Assembly: GCA_030673645.1 (NCBI GenBank)
Contig: DAOVIO010000034.1
Location: forward strand, 1-28,356
Source: JAGLSB01 sp023135955
GTDB lineage: Bacteria > Bacteroidota > Bacteroidia > Bacteroidales > GCA-2748055
Reading direction: 5' to 3'
DNA length: 28,356 nucleotides
Shown here: positions 6,930 to 13,831 of the stretch, one piece after another
Numbering within the stretch: the first letter of the stretch is position 1
Layout: the number at the start of each line of letters is the position of its first letter
Translations under genes and position numbers: made by a program
Notes under the pieces: generated by a model
Seen by the model: only the letters and a program-made list of their open reading frames with translations
Database searches by the model: none
What the model was told of the DNA's origin: nothing

Positions 6930-7592
6930 TTAAAGTGTTATGTAGTTTATTTCTGGTACTGGATTAAAAGCGTTCAATTGGCTGACGTGTTGCTTAATTC
7001 GCTTTACGGCTGAATTATAGTAATCTTTGTCAAGTTCGTAAATATCCAAATCAAAATCCATTTCTATGCAGGCTATCGCATGTGACATCGAGCCGCCGTG
7101 GGAATCGAATATTTTGTCTCCAGGCTTGGCGTAGTTCTTTAATAGCCATTTATAAAGAGCGACCGGTTTCTGGGTGGGGTGGATTCGAATTTCTTTATTC
7201 TTCATGTCTTGCTGAAGCATTCCGTTCCACCTATATTTATATTTTTTTATTCCTATTGTAAAGCTTTGATATGCTAGTTCGCAATCTGAAAAGTGCCCTG
7301 TGTTATCTTTATCCCAAACAACCCGCCCGCCTTGTAAGTTGTTGAAATAATTTACACCCCATATAATCTGATCATTTGTGATTCTTATTACTTCCTCAAA
7401 GTACTGATCACTTGGTATGCTATCGTCCCACTTTTTATTGTATTGCTTAACGACTCCTTTATTGCTAGTACCAGTGCCTAAATCTGCCCCTATCCCGTAT
7501 TCAGGATCGCAAATGGCTATCCCATACTTTTTATCCGGCATACTTTCCATTGCCTTCAGGCTGTCCCCGTGGTATATGTTTATGATGCTCAT
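6930..7592 (-). CDS. Phage DNA methyltransferase (N6-adenine/N4-cytosine type), 220 aa
   Basis: The protein follows the N4/N6 amino-methyltransferase plan, transferring methyl from S-adenosylmethionine to an exocyclic amine. The catalytic motif IV is at residues 29-32, a RWNGMLQ segment at 121-127, HPTQKPVALYKWLL at 138-151, and the SAM-binding motif I FDSHGGS at 162-168. The order IV then I marks the beta class. Motif IV reads DPEY, not the usual DPPY, so Pro is replaced by Glu. The protein is otherwise intact and of family length. No restriction gene is adjacent, so it is a solitary phage methylase. It overlaps a 51-codon gene by ATGA. Confidence 0.9.
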   Translation of the reverse strand: MSIINIYHGDSLKAMESMPDKKYGIAICDPEYGIGADLGTGTSNKGVVKQYNKKWDDSIPSDQYFEEVIRITNDQIIWGVNYFNNLQGGRVVWDKDNTGHFSDCELAYQSFTIGIKKYKYRWNGMLQQDMKNKEIRIHPTQKPVALYKWLLKNYAKPGDKIFDSHGGSMSHAIACIEMDFDLDIYELDKDYYNSAVKRIKQHVSQLNAFNPVPEINYITL

Positions 7593-7744
7593 TTCAAATT
7601 ATTATCCGCCTCTTTCAGATTATCAATTACCCTCAATAAATCCATATTATACAGGCCGCCAGGGCTCTTTGCAAACTTCTTTGATTTTGCCACAATTGAT
7701 TTTGTAAGCTTTTCGATTTGTATTACTTGATCTTCGTAGTTCAT
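7589..7744 (-). CDS. Small hypothetical protein before the methylase, 51 aa
   Basis: Begins MNYEDQVIQIEKL and ends EADNNLK, helical and charged throughout. It has ATGA overlaps with the methylase after it and with a possible 20-codon frame before it. The junctions, direction and charged composition support a real gene. Function unknown, perhaps a partner of the methylase. Confidence 0.6.
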   Translation of the reverse strand: MNYEDQVIQIEKLTKSIVAKSKKFAKSPGGLYNMDLLRVIDNLKEADNNLK

Positions 7745-7803
7745 AACTTAGTCATAAAAAAGAGCACATCTAAACCAGCTTTTAGGGAAACCAGAATAAA
7801 CAT
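7741..7803 (-). CDS. Possible leader peptide, 20 aa
   Basis: A 20-codon frame (MFILVSLKAGLDVLFFMTKL) ends in an ATGA overlap with the next gene. It is hydrophobic and would be the first frame after the divergent promoter. The only support is the overlap and the position, so it could be chance. Confidence 0.3.
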   Translation of the reverse strand: MFILVSLKAGLDVLFFMTKL

Positions 7804-7860
7804 GCTCAAATTTCTTAATTGAGTCCCTAACCTCATTTATTATGCTAATTTAATTAATGT

Positions 7861-7891
7861 TTTCGTATTAACAAAATTAATATTAAATTTG
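7861..7891 (+). promoter_or_regulatory. Promoter of the plus-strand HTH regulator
   Basis: TTTC (7861-7864), 19 bases, then TAAATTTG (7884-7891), a full match to TAnnTTTG. The ATG is at 7895, so transcription would begin at or beside it, giving a leaderless message. Confidence 0.55.
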
Positions 7892-7892
7892 T
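7871..7892. promoter_or_regulatory. 22-base near-perfect palindromic operator
   Basis: The half-sites ACAAAA (7871-7876) and ATTTGT (7887-7892) flank the perfect palindrome TTAATATTAA (7877-7886); a single inner pair (7876/7887) does not match. It covers both the plus -7 element of the HTH gene and a minus TAATTTTG (7872-7879) facing the methylase operon. This is the expected form of a dimeric repressor site in a lysis-lysogeny type switch. Confidence 0.6.
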
Positions 7893-7894
7893 AT

Positions 7895-8095
7895 ATGGAA
7901 AATAATCAAGGTAAGCTCAAGGAACTAATGGATCAAGATCAACTCAGGGTTGCTGTATTAAATCGCTGCAAGTCACAAAAGGAAATTGCTAAGGAAATTG
8001 GAATAAGCAATATTTATTTAAACACTTTTCTTAAAAAGAAACGAACTATCAGTAAAAAACTTGCTGCAAAAATTCAAGTTTGGCTGGATGCATAA
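7895..8095 (+). CDS. Small HTH regulator (Cro/CI-like), 66 aa
   Basis: A DNA-binding protein of XRE-like form: KSQKEIAKEIGISNIYLNTF at residues 27-46, then a basic stretch (KKKR) and a helix ending in KIQVWLDA. I chose the ATG at 7895; a TTG two codons earlier would also be open. It is the only HTH gene on the plus strand. It faces the methylase operon across a palindrome that covers both promoters. It probably represses itself and the opposing operon. Its last 22 bases overlap the end of the converging membrane-protein gene. Confidence 0.75.
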   Translation: MENNQGKLKELMDQDQLRVAVLNRCKSQKEIAKEIGISNIYLNTFLKKKRTISKKLAAKIQVWLDA

Positions 8096-8544
8096 AAAAG
8101 CCCCTGGGTTACAGAAGCTTTTCGTTCGTTACTCTTCTTTTTTTCTCCTAACCGGTTGCCAATTTTTTTAGAGCGATTAAGAATAACAGCCTTTTGATTT
8201 ACTGACCCCACAAATGTGATTGATTCTAATCTCAGGCTTTCGCTGTGGTAATCATATTCCGGTTCTTTACCTGGAATTCCGTATTTAAGAACAGGCATTA
8301 CAAATTGATTGTCTGCGGCCATTGGCATAACCTTATCATGCAATTTGCCAAGGTAGTAAGGGGTATTGGCCATCAATCCGTCAGCCTTATTTGTTACCGC
8401 TTTTTCTTCGTCTTGACTCCTTGTGATTGAATTTTCAATTTGCTTTTCCTGATCACTGTTTAATTCTGATTTTCCTAATAGACTTATCGCAAATATGCTT
8501 CCGGCTATTATTCCAATCAGAATAAACAAATAATAGTATTTCAT
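8074..8544 (-). CDS. Membrane-anchored hypothetical protein, 156 aa
   Basis: One N-terminal membrane segment (residues about 4-24, YLFILIGIIAGSIFAISLLG) would anchor a polar domain outside or inside the membrane. No cleavage site or known domain is seen. The tail is basic (KKIGNRLGEKKKSNERK). It converges on and overlaps the HTH gene by 22 bases. Its start lies 16 bases after the preceding small gene. Function unknown. Confidence 0.65.
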   Translation of the reverse strand: MKYYYLFILIGIIAGSIFAISLLGKSELNSDQEKQIENSITRSQDEEKAVTNKADGLMANTPYYLGKLHDKVMPMAADNQFVMPVLKYGIPGKEPEYDYHSESLRLESITFVGSVNQKAVILNRSKKIGNRLGEKKKSNERKASVTQGLFYASSQT

Positions 8545-8560
8545 TTAATGATAAAGTTAA

Positions 8561-8707
8561 TCATTTATGATCAGTTCTATTAAAATAATCCTCATATCCT
8601 TCAGAGGGATTTTCTTTTGATTTCTTGATCCTGGCAATATCCTTTATCATTCTTCGGTATCTGGAATCATAAAGATTTTGAATGAATTTCATTTCTGAAG
8701 ATATCAT
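8561..8707 (-). CDS. Small basic hypothetical protein, 48 aa
   Basis: Begins MISSEMKFIQNLYDSRYRRM and ends FNRTDHK; helical and rich in Lys/Arg. It overlaps the preceding 55-codon gene by ATGA. Without it and its partner this part of the operon would be a 320-base gap. Unknown function. Confidence 0.55.
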   Translation of the reverse strand: MISSEMKFIQNLYDSRYRRMIKDIARIKKSKENPSEGYEDYFNRTDHK

Positions 8708-8871
8708 GTTAAATCAATGGGTTTGATAATCCCGCTTTTTATTTTTTTTATAATTTCTTCCTTTTTCTCTGAATCTAAGTTTATCCAATAATCACTCTGT
8801 ACGTGCATACATGTATTAAATTTAGACAAAAAATATAAAATGCTATTAGCCAAATATTTTAATAGTTTCAT
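8704..8871 (-). CDS. Small hypothetical protein, 55 aa
   Basis: A hydrophobic N-terminal stretch (LLKYLANSILYFLSKF, residues 3-18) is followed by a charged helix (DSEKKEEIIKKIKSG). ATGA overlaps on both sides tie it into the operon. It may be a peripheral membrane peptide, but this is inference. Confidence 0.55.
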   Translation of the reverse strand: MKLLKYLANSILYFLSKFNTCMHVQSDYWINLDSEKKEEIIKKIKSGIIKPIDLT

Positions 8872-9245
8872 GCTGCCTTCAATAGAAATATTTGTTTCTT
8901 CTCTCTCAATCGACTTCGAGGAAGGTTATAATTAATCTTTGAATTATTGCTAAATGGTTTTAACTGCTTATTAGGTTTTAACCATCCGGCTTTCATTTCT
9001 TCTATTGCTCTCCGTTCTGCAAATCCTTCAATGAATCCATAATCAATTGGATTAGGGGTTCTTGTTATTAAATATTCACGTGAATAATTTCGATTAGCAC
9101 TGCTTAAACTAACGCATGTTGTACTTTCAGTTGAATCATGTGATACTGAAGTTGTGAAAATATTGTCTGAATGAATTGTACTGTACAGAATGCTTCTGCC
9201 TACACTAATATGTCCACATATTACATAATGTCTTGTTGCAATCAT
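8868..9245 (-). CDS. Hypothetical protein rich in Ser/Thr, 125 aa
   Basis: No family recognised. The N-terminal half is strand-like and rich in Ser and Thr. The C-terminal half is basic (LPRSRLREKKQ). The ATG at 9245 shares one base with the stop of the gene before it (TGATG); a TTG one codon earlier is less likely. It joins the next gene by ATGA. The odd composition could mark a fast-evolving or recently acquired gene. Confidence 0.55.
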   Translation of the reverse strand: MIATRHYVICGHISVGRSILYSTIHSDNIFTTSVSHDSTESTTCVSLSSANRNYSREYLITRTPNPIDYGFIEGFAERRAIEEMKAGWLKPNKQLKPFSNNSKINYNLPRSRLREKKQIFLLKAA

Positions 9246-9382
9246 CAATTTTTATTGATAGGTATCTTCTTTGAAATCTGTTTGAATGTTTTATAATCGG
9301 CAATAGGCTTCATTTCCACTGCTCTTTTTGCAATAGCTTCAAGTTTTCTTACGATATGTAGATCCTGCGCCGTGATAATCAT
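9245..9382 (-). CDS. Small helical protein, 45 aa
   Basis: Begins MIITAQDLHIVRKLEAIAKR; a short amphipathic basic helix makes up most of it. It is the first gene after a consensus-matching promoter and is followed by a coupled start (TGATG). Its likely leader is about 30 bases. Function unknown. Confidence 0.55.
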   Translation of the reverse strand: MIITAQDLHIVRKLEAIAKRAVEMKPIADYKTFKQISKKIPINKN

Positions 9383-9417
9383 TGCCTATGTCACTTCTTT
9401 TTTCCATATTTCAACTA

Positions 9418-9447
9418 CAAAATTAGTTTTATTCATTGAAATTGCAA
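9418..9447 (-). promoter_or_regulatory. Consensus Bacteroidetes promoter
   Basis: On the minus strand TTG (9445-9447), exactly 19 bases, then TAATTTTG (9418-9425), a full match to TAnnTTTG. It drives the 9382-to-8074 group of five small genes. This is the best promoter match in the window. Confidence 0.65.
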
Positions 9448-9481
9448 GGTTTTATTAATATAATTCACATTTCAGCAATAA

Positions 9482-9673
9482 CTATTTGCTTGCTTTTTTC
9501 CTTAGATCGTCCAGGTTATCCGAAATATAAAGCCTTACCGGTCCTTTCCCACACATTTTATTATCCCATAGAAAAATGAAATAGTGTGCCGGGATGTTTG
9601 CCATTAATTTACCTTTGTGCTTTCCCCATGGCATTGGACTATTATCTACGAGTTGAAATCTTGGTTGTATCAT
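9482..9673 (-). CDS. DUF3820 family protein, 63 aa
   Basis: The core 'MPWGKHKGKLMANIPAHYF' (residues 14-32) is the signature of DUF3820 (also called a putative quorum-sensing-regulated virulence factor family), with consensus MPFGK-KG-L-DIP-YL-WL. These short proteins are frequent in phages and beside exonuclease-like domains; their role is not established. It overlaps the preceding membrane-protein gene by 4 bases. Confidence 0.8.
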   Translation of the reverse strand: MIQPRFQLVDNSPMPWGKHKGKLMANIPAHYFIFLWDNKMCGKGPVRLYISDNLDDLRKKASK

Positions 9674-10068
9674 GATTGAAAATAAATTAAAGCCCCTAAA
9701 TCAATAAATTTTCTGATTTCCTTTTTTAAACTGACAATCGATTCTTTGATATGATTGTAAATGTAAATCATCAGAATACTTGCTATTGTAAAATAAACAA
9801 ACCACATGATTACGCTGGATGCAATTTGATTTGCTGAATCTCCGGTAAACTTGTAGATAAAGAAAATAACCAATGCTCCGATAATCGTGTTTATGTTTGC
9901 TATGGTATTTTCTCTTTGGCGCTTAGTGAATTTTGGTAAAAAATATTCCTCACTGCAAAGGCACTCAATACACATGCCATATTCTTTTACTATGTTGTTG
10001 CTACGCCTATGACAGCAATTATATTCACCTTTTACTAGATTCGATTCAACTAAATTTACTTTTTCCAT
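9670..10068 (-). CDS. Membrane protein with N-terminal Cys cluster, 132 aa
   Basis: An N-terminal Cys-rich part (CCHRR at 18-22, then MCIECLC at 32-38) could bind zinc. It precedes two membrane spans at residues about 62-77 and 85-104. A basic helix (KESIVSLKKEIRKF) follows. The family is unknown. It is in a run with DUF3820 (4-base overlap) and a small membrane protein (11 bases). Confidence 0.6.
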   Translation of the reverse strand: MEKVNLVESNLVKGEYNCCHRRSNNIVKEYGMCIECLCSEEYFLPKFTKRQRENTIANINTIIGALVIFFIYKFTGDSANQIASSVIMWFVYFTIASILMIYIYNHIKESIVSLKKEIRKFIDLGALIYFQS

Positions 10069-10079
10069 GTCAGTATTTT

Positions 10080-10232
10080 TTAATCTATGATTAAATAATT
10101 TTTTATCTGTTCGATCTCGCTGAATAATAGGTCAATTTCTTTATTTCTTTGCCGTATAAAATAGGCCGATATAGTGATAATTATTAGGATGAGTATTACG
10201 ATTATTAATATGGATATTAGTATTATTTTCAT
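10080..10232 (-). CDS. Small single-span membrane protein, 50 aa
   Basis: Residues about 3-21 are almost wholly Ile/Leu/Val, a strong membrane span, followed by FIRQRNKEIDLLFSEIEQIK, a charged helix. It fills the gap between two genes (11 and 15 bases). Such small helix-tailed proteins are typical of phage operons, including spanin- or Rz-like genes, but no clear assignment can be made. Confidence 0.55.
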   Translation of the reverse strand: MKIILISILIIVILILIIITISAYFIRQRNKEIDLLFSEIEQIKNYLIID

Positions 10233-10247
10233 GATTACTTCAGTTTT

Positions 10248-10505
10248 TTAATTAAAATCAGATCCGCAATAATTACAATGATATAACCTTGGTTTGTAGT
10301 CCATTTTATTTTTACATACCGGACATGGTTTTTCTTTACTGAGGGAATTTAATATTGATGATGCTTCTTTAAGCTTTTTATTTTCCGCTTCTATCTGGTC
10401 GATATGTTTATTTATATCTGCCAGATATAGATCCGGATGAAACTTAATGCATTCAAAATCATTTGATAGTTTGTATTTTTCGTCGTTTACATTTGGTCTT
10501 TCCAT
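10248..10505 (-). CDS. Coiled-coil protein with C-terminal zinc ribbon, 85 aa
   Basis: A helix at residues about 30-55 (NKHIDQIEAENKKLKEA) is followed by a CPVC...CNYC ribbon (CPVCKNKMDY, then HCNYCGSDF). The form resembles small Lar-like or restriction-alleviation-type zinc-ribbon proteins of phages, but the match is only in general layout. It lies 10 bases after the lipoprotein gene. Confidence 0.65.
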   Translation of the reverse strand: MERPNVNDEKYKLSNDFECIKFHPDLYLADINKHIDQIEAENKKLKEASSILNSLSKEKPCPVCKNKMDYKPRLYHCNYCGSDFN

Positions 10506-10515
10506 GATTTTTATT

Positions 10516-10797
10516 TTAGTTATCGTGACCTGATTGATATATCAAGCCTTTTAATAATTTCAGATCCTTTTGATTTACTACTTGCGCAGTGGTCCCAGAT
10601 ATGTGCAATAATATCAAACTGTCTACTTTCATATATTCGACAAGGATAGTGAAATCTCCCTGAGCTTTTAATTCAATATCTCCGGTGTCCGTGATCGATA
10701 ATACAACAATCATTTCGTTTGCTGATCCTCTTGATTGAATTCGTGGTGAACATCCACTGGCAGCAAGAATAATGAGTGCAAATAGTAGTGTTTTCAT
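10516..10797 (-). CDS. Small lipoprotein, 93 aa
   Basis: Begins MKTLLFALIILAASGCSPRI: a signal peptide ending in a lipobox-like ASGC, with Cys16 the modified residue. I chose this ATG (10797) because it places the signal peptide at the N-terminus; a start nine codons upstream would hide it. The mature part is a short strand-rich domain. In phages such lipoproteins may be outer spanins or superinfection-exclusion factors. No pairing gene is identified. Confidence 0.7.
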   Translation of the reverse strand: MKTLLFALIILAASGCSPRIQSRGSANEMIVVLSITDTGDIELKAQGDFTILVEYMKVDSLILLHISGTTAQVVNQKDLKLLKGLIYQSGHDN

Positions 10798-10804
10798 ATC
10801 TTTT

Positions 10805-10987
10805 TTATTTGTCTTTGATCTCAATTTTTAATCCTAATGGCTCCAAAAATTTATTTAGCCAATCGATTTTATTGGCAACTGTCCTTTTCAGTTTTGGGAA
10901 GTTCGTAGGATTATAACCATGCTCTTTGCAGAAGTTACGCTCTTTGCCGTATATCTGCTTTATTCTGGATACTATAAGTTCTATCAT
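10805..10987 (-). CDS. Small HTH-type protein, 60 aa
   Basis: The pattern KQIYGKERNFCKEHGYNPTNF then KLKRTVANKIDWLNKFLEPLGLKIEI matches short XRE-like proteins of Bacteroidetes phages, where an aromatic and the 'WLNxFLxPLGLxI' helix close the domain. It would bind DNA. It overlaps the gene before it by 4 bases (ATGA), so it lies inside an operon and does not stand alone as a switch gene. Confidence 0.65.
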   Translation of the reverse strand: MIELIVSRIKQIYGKERNFCKEHGYNPTNFPKLKRTVANKIDWLNKFLEPLGLKIEIKDK

Positions 10988-11280
10988 GATTTTGCTATTT
11001 CTAAAGCTTTAGTGAATTTATTTTGTAAGACCAATTCGCAAACTTCAAAACATTCATCTGTTACTAATTGATCCATTTGCGGCGAATTACTACCGTACCT
11101 TTCTTTTACGTTGTGAAATGCTTGCCTATACGCATCAATGCGATTCTCACTATATTCATAAAATCCTTGTATTAATTTATGATTTAACATTGTGCATTTT
11201 GACCCATCGTTTCCGTAAATAAACCAAAGAGTTTCGAAGCATTTTATTTGCTCTTTTGTCATATCTTGAATGTGTCCCAT
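10984..11280 (-). CDS. Hypothetical protein, 98 aa
   Basis: No family recognised; soluble, helical, with several Cys. It begins 2 bases after the preceding gene and overlaps the next by 4. Another minus-strand frame (11177-11362) crosses this junction but fits no operon spacing and is a shadow. Confidence 0.65.
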   Translation of the reverse strand: MGHIQDMTKEQIKCFETLWFIYGNDGSKCTMLNHKLIQGFYEYSENRIDAYRQAFHNVKERYGSNSPQMDQLVTDECFEVCELVLQNKFTKALEIAKS

Positions 11281-11282
11281 AA

Positions 11283-11708
11283 TTAAAAAAATTGTAAATC
11301 ACCAGGGCATTCGCCTTCATCATATGCTTGCAGTACTTCTGTTGCAGAAACAATGACATCATCTTTTACACACTCAATCTGATAAATATTTATTGCCTTG
11401 CATTGTGTGTATGAAATGTTAAATAAACAATCTGCAACTTGCTGAAGCGTGTCAAATTTCCAACAAACATTTCTGTCCGAATCAATAATTCTAAATTGCT
11501 TAATATTTACACGCGCAGGATCGCCCGACAAATCACTAATTATTAATCCTATTCGCTTAACAGATGCGCCTAACGCAGTAATTAAATCAATGCGCTTTGT
11601 ATTTGGTTCTTTTTTCTTATTCAGAATATGCATTTCTACACCACATAAATACATGTCTTTGAATAATTTTGATTCCCTCAAAATTCTTTCAACTGTATCT
11701 TTTTTCAT
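11283..11708 (-). CDS. Hypothetical protein, 141 aa
   Basis: No family recognised. A mixed alpha/beta protein of ordinary composition. It is tied to the zinc-ribbon gene before it by an ATGA overlap and to the next gene by a 2-base gap. Confidence 0.65.
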   Translation of the reverse strand: MKKDTVERILRESKLFKDMYLCGVEMHILNKKKEPNTKRIDLITALGASVKRIGLIISDLSGDPARVNIKQFRIIDSDRNVCWKFDTLQQVADCLFNISYTQCKAINIYQIECVKDDVIVSATEVLQAYDEGECPGDLQFF

Positions 11709-11890
11709 AACCTTAAAGATTTACATTCCATTTCAATAACTTGTTTTGCTGATAACTTGGTATATGCCTTTAACCCTATCTTGATGCAAGGCTTACAATA
11801 ACGAGCGTATACCATATCAATAGCGAATTGGGGGACTTTGAACTCGTCCCCGCATCGCTCGCAATAACATTTTGATTTTTCCTTTGTCAT
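11705..11890 (-). CDS. Small zinc-ribbon protein, 61 aa
   Basis: CYCERCGDEF (residues 8-17) and RYCKPCIKI (30-38) give a CxxC...CxxC metal site in a 61-residue protein. Such small ribbons often bind nucleic acid or a polymerase. It overlaps both neighbours by 4 bases. Confidence 0.65.
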   Translation of the reverse strand: MTKEKSKCYCERCGDEFKVPQFAIDMVYARYCKPCIKIGLKAYTKLSAKQVIEMECKSLRL

Positions 11891-12117
11891 GATATCTCAC
11901 TATAATATTTTTCTTCTAATCTTTTATCCTCAACAGAAATTTTTTCAATTTTTTTGGCCGCGTTATAAGCGTCATTAAAAGTTTTATAATCAACACATCC
12001 CCACGTTGAATAACCATCAGTTCTTTCAAATCCCCACACACTGTCTATCTCTGATATTGTGATTATTACGTCAAGTTCTTCGCTTTTGAATCTGATTTGA
12101 TCTGTTATAGCTTTCAT
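11887..12117 (-). CDS. Hypothetical protein, first gene of an operon, 76 aa
   Basis: No family recognised; an acidic, strand-then-helix protein (ISEIDSVWGFERTDGYSTW then NAAKKIEKISVEDKRLEEK). It is the first gene behind the 12.14 kb promoter, with a leader of about 13 bases. Confidence 0.6.
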   Translation of the reverse strand: MKAITDQIRFKSEELDVIITISEIDSVWGFERTDGYSTWGCVDYKTFNDAYNAAKKIEKISVEDKRLEEKYYSEIS

Positions 12118-12136
12118 AATCTTAGTTTGATATAAT

Positions 12137-12168
12137 CAAATATAGTTTGTTATTTACTATTATCCTAA
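12137..12168 (-). promoter_or_regulatory. Promoter of the 12.1-to-9.5 kb operon
   Basis: On the minus strand a full TAnnTTTG match, TATATTTG, lies at 12137-12144. The -33 element is only approximate: TTAG at 12165-12168, 20 bases upstream. It is in a 105-base gene-free gap before the first gene of the run, which supports it. Confidence 0.5.
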
Positions 12169-12222
12169 CTAATTAGTAATTATTTTACTTTTATTTTCGT
12201 AAAATATGATTAATATCATGAT

Positions 12223-12627
12223 TTATATTCGCTTAATTGAATCAGGCTTAACAGACTTAATCATATTTATACTTTCATCATCGGTTTGCATGATGTTTCC
12301 GGCTTTGAATTCCTGGAGGATAACTTTTAACATTGCCATCTTTTCCGGGTTCGCTGAATTTTCCTTCATTATTTCATTAAACTGCTTTCGGATTTTGCAG
12401 GAATAGAAATAAAGCTTTTCCATGTCCGGGCCCATTGTTTGGAGCCAATTATTGAAAATTCCCTCAAGTTCTCTTTCCAATAAATTAGCATGGAACTTAA
12501 TCTTTTGGCGGTAACCTTTGCTGATCTTCAATTCATCCATGTTGTCAAGCATGATTTTCATATCGATCATGAAATTGAGGTAAAGTGAATCTTCGTTTTT
12601 CATATTAGGTTGGTTATCTGCTTTCAT
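12223..12627 (-). CDS. Helical hypothetical protein, 134 aa
   Basis: Start chosen at MKADNQPN (12627) because it makes an ATGA overlap with the gene before it; a frame open ten codons further up would lie inside that gene. It is almost all alpha-helical (MLDNMDELKISKGYRQKI; MEKLYFYSCKIRKQFNEIM). Family unknown. It is the last gene of the replication-side run, followed by a 105-base gap with a new promoter. Confidence 0.65.
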   Translation of the reverse strand: MKADNQPNMKNEDSLYLNFMIDMKIMLDNMDELKISKGYRQKIKFHANLLERELEGIFNNWLQTMGPDMEKLYFYSCKIRKQFNEIMKENSANPEKMAMLKVILQEFKAGNIMQTDDESINMIKSVKPDSIKRI

Positions 12628-13433
12628 GAGTATTGAGTTGAACAAAATCCAAAACATTCCATTATAGGTTTTGGCTGAATACCTTTAATCATTGAAATAT
12701 CCTTAACATTAGGATAATCAGGGTGAGGTTTCAAAAACACAGGAACATATCCTTTCTTTTTCCCTGATTGATCTTTACAAATTGTCACGGGCTCACCTTT
12801 TATATTCGTATACTTATGCTCTTTGTCTGCCATATGATTAAAGCTATCAGGGAATTTCCTTTTTCGTTTCATCCAATATCCTATGCCGCCTCTACTACAC
12901 CCAGTCTTAAGGCAATTATTATTTTCAAACCCCCAATCATATGCTCGGGGAATTTTAATTTTCTTCTTTCTAAAAAATGCTTTGGATTCCTCTTTATTCC
13001 ACTTCATGTCAATAAGTGGAGATATTACATTTATTTCAGGATAATTTCTTCGCATCCTAAAGTGTCGTTTTATCTGCGCTTTATCATGCTCAAATCCAAA
13101 TACCTGTCCCCAGTGTTTGCTTAAATCCTGGTAATCCTCCCTGACCTCTCTTTTTAATACAGTGGAACATATTGCACCGCCAGCCACGGCAAAATTCAAA
13201 TATTCATCCCAAACATCTTCAATTCTCTCATAATTTTTGTTCGATATGATTTTAATTTTCTGAGCATAAAGGGTCTCACAATCCTTCAGAAATCTATAAG
13301 TATCATCGTCCTCATTGCCTTTCGTGTCTAACATTACAAGCTCAACATGTTTGAAGGTTTTTAAAGCCCAATAACATGCAACTGCAGAAGTTATACCACC
13401 AGACCACCAAGCAATAACTATTTTTTTATTCAT
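12624..13433 (-). CDS. PAPS reductase-like PP-loop protein, 269 aa
   Basis: The N-terminus, IAWWSGGITSAVACYWAL (residues 7-24), is the nucleotide-binding PP-loop of the PAPS reductase/adenine nucleotide alpha-hydrolase group. A strand with MLDTKGNEDDD (34-44) follows, as in phage members. Possible iron-sulfur or zinc ligands are Cys174 and Cys179 (NNCLKTGCSRGGIGYW) and Cys260/264. True PAPS reductases act in sulfate assimilation. Phage homologues lack that context and may make an adenylated intermediate in nucleic-acid modification. That is inference. It overlaps both neighbours by 4 bases. Confidence 0.8.
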   Translation of the reverse strand: MNKKIVIAWWSGGITSAVACYWALKTFKHVELVMLDTKGNEDDDTYRFLKDCETLYAQKIKIISNKNYERIEDVWDEYLNFAVAGGAICSTVLKREVREDYQDLSKHWGQVFGFEHDKAQIKRHFRMRRNYPEINVISPLIDMKWNKEESKAFFRKKKIKIPRAYDWGFENNNCLKTGCSRGGIGYWMKRKRKFPDSFNHMADKEHKYTNIKGEPVTICKDQSGKKKGYVPVFLKPHPDYPNVKDISMIKGIQPKPIMECFGFCSTQYS

Positions 13434-13786
13434 GAGTATTTTAGTTCTAAAATTGCAGTTCCTTTATTGTCGTAAGCTGCAACAAATTGTTTATCTGAAT
13501 CGTAATTGATGATTGTGTAAACGGCGGCTAAAAGTCGATCATGGCAAGTCATGTGTGTTTTAAATCCGTTCGTTTTCTTGCCAGATTTCTTTAAACATAC
13601 ATACATTACCCTAGATTTTTTATTGCAAACGTGTACTATCCGGTTTGCCTCAATGAAATCGCTTAGGCTGTATTGCCGCATGTCGATATCGTGAAGTTTT
13701 AAATCTGATTTGTGCTTTATCTCATTGAGGACGAATTGCCATTCAAGGATGTTGCTGATGATTTGTTTTGCTTCTGGTGCTTTCAT
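13430..13786 (-). CDS. Hypothetical protein, 118 aa
   Basis: No family recognised; a basic alpha/beta protein. It precedes the PAPS reductase-like gene with an ATGA overlap, so the two may work together. The 45 bases between it and the gene upstream hold no convincing gene. Confidence 0.65.
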   Translation of the reverse strand: MKAPEAKQIISNILEWQFVLNEIKHKSDLKLHDIDMRQYSLSDFIEANRIVHVCNKKSRVMYVCLKKSGKKTNGFKTHMTCHDRLLAAVYTIINYDSDKQFVAAYDNKGTAILELKYS

Positions 13787-13831
13787 AATTAAAATCCTGG
13801 TTTATATTCTTCTGTTTCTGGATTAACAAAG

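Noticed and set aside
8095..8136. Terminator-like AAAAGC...GCTTTT after the plus-strand HTH gene
   Set aside because: The stem is short and AT-rich with a 15-base loop; not convincing.
9343..9412. 22-codon frame starting MEKRSDIGND
   Set aside because: It overlaps the 45-codon gene in another frame without the neat junctions seen elsewhere.
11177..11362. Minus-strand frame of 61 codons
   Set aside because: It crosses the junction of two well-spaced genes and fits neither.
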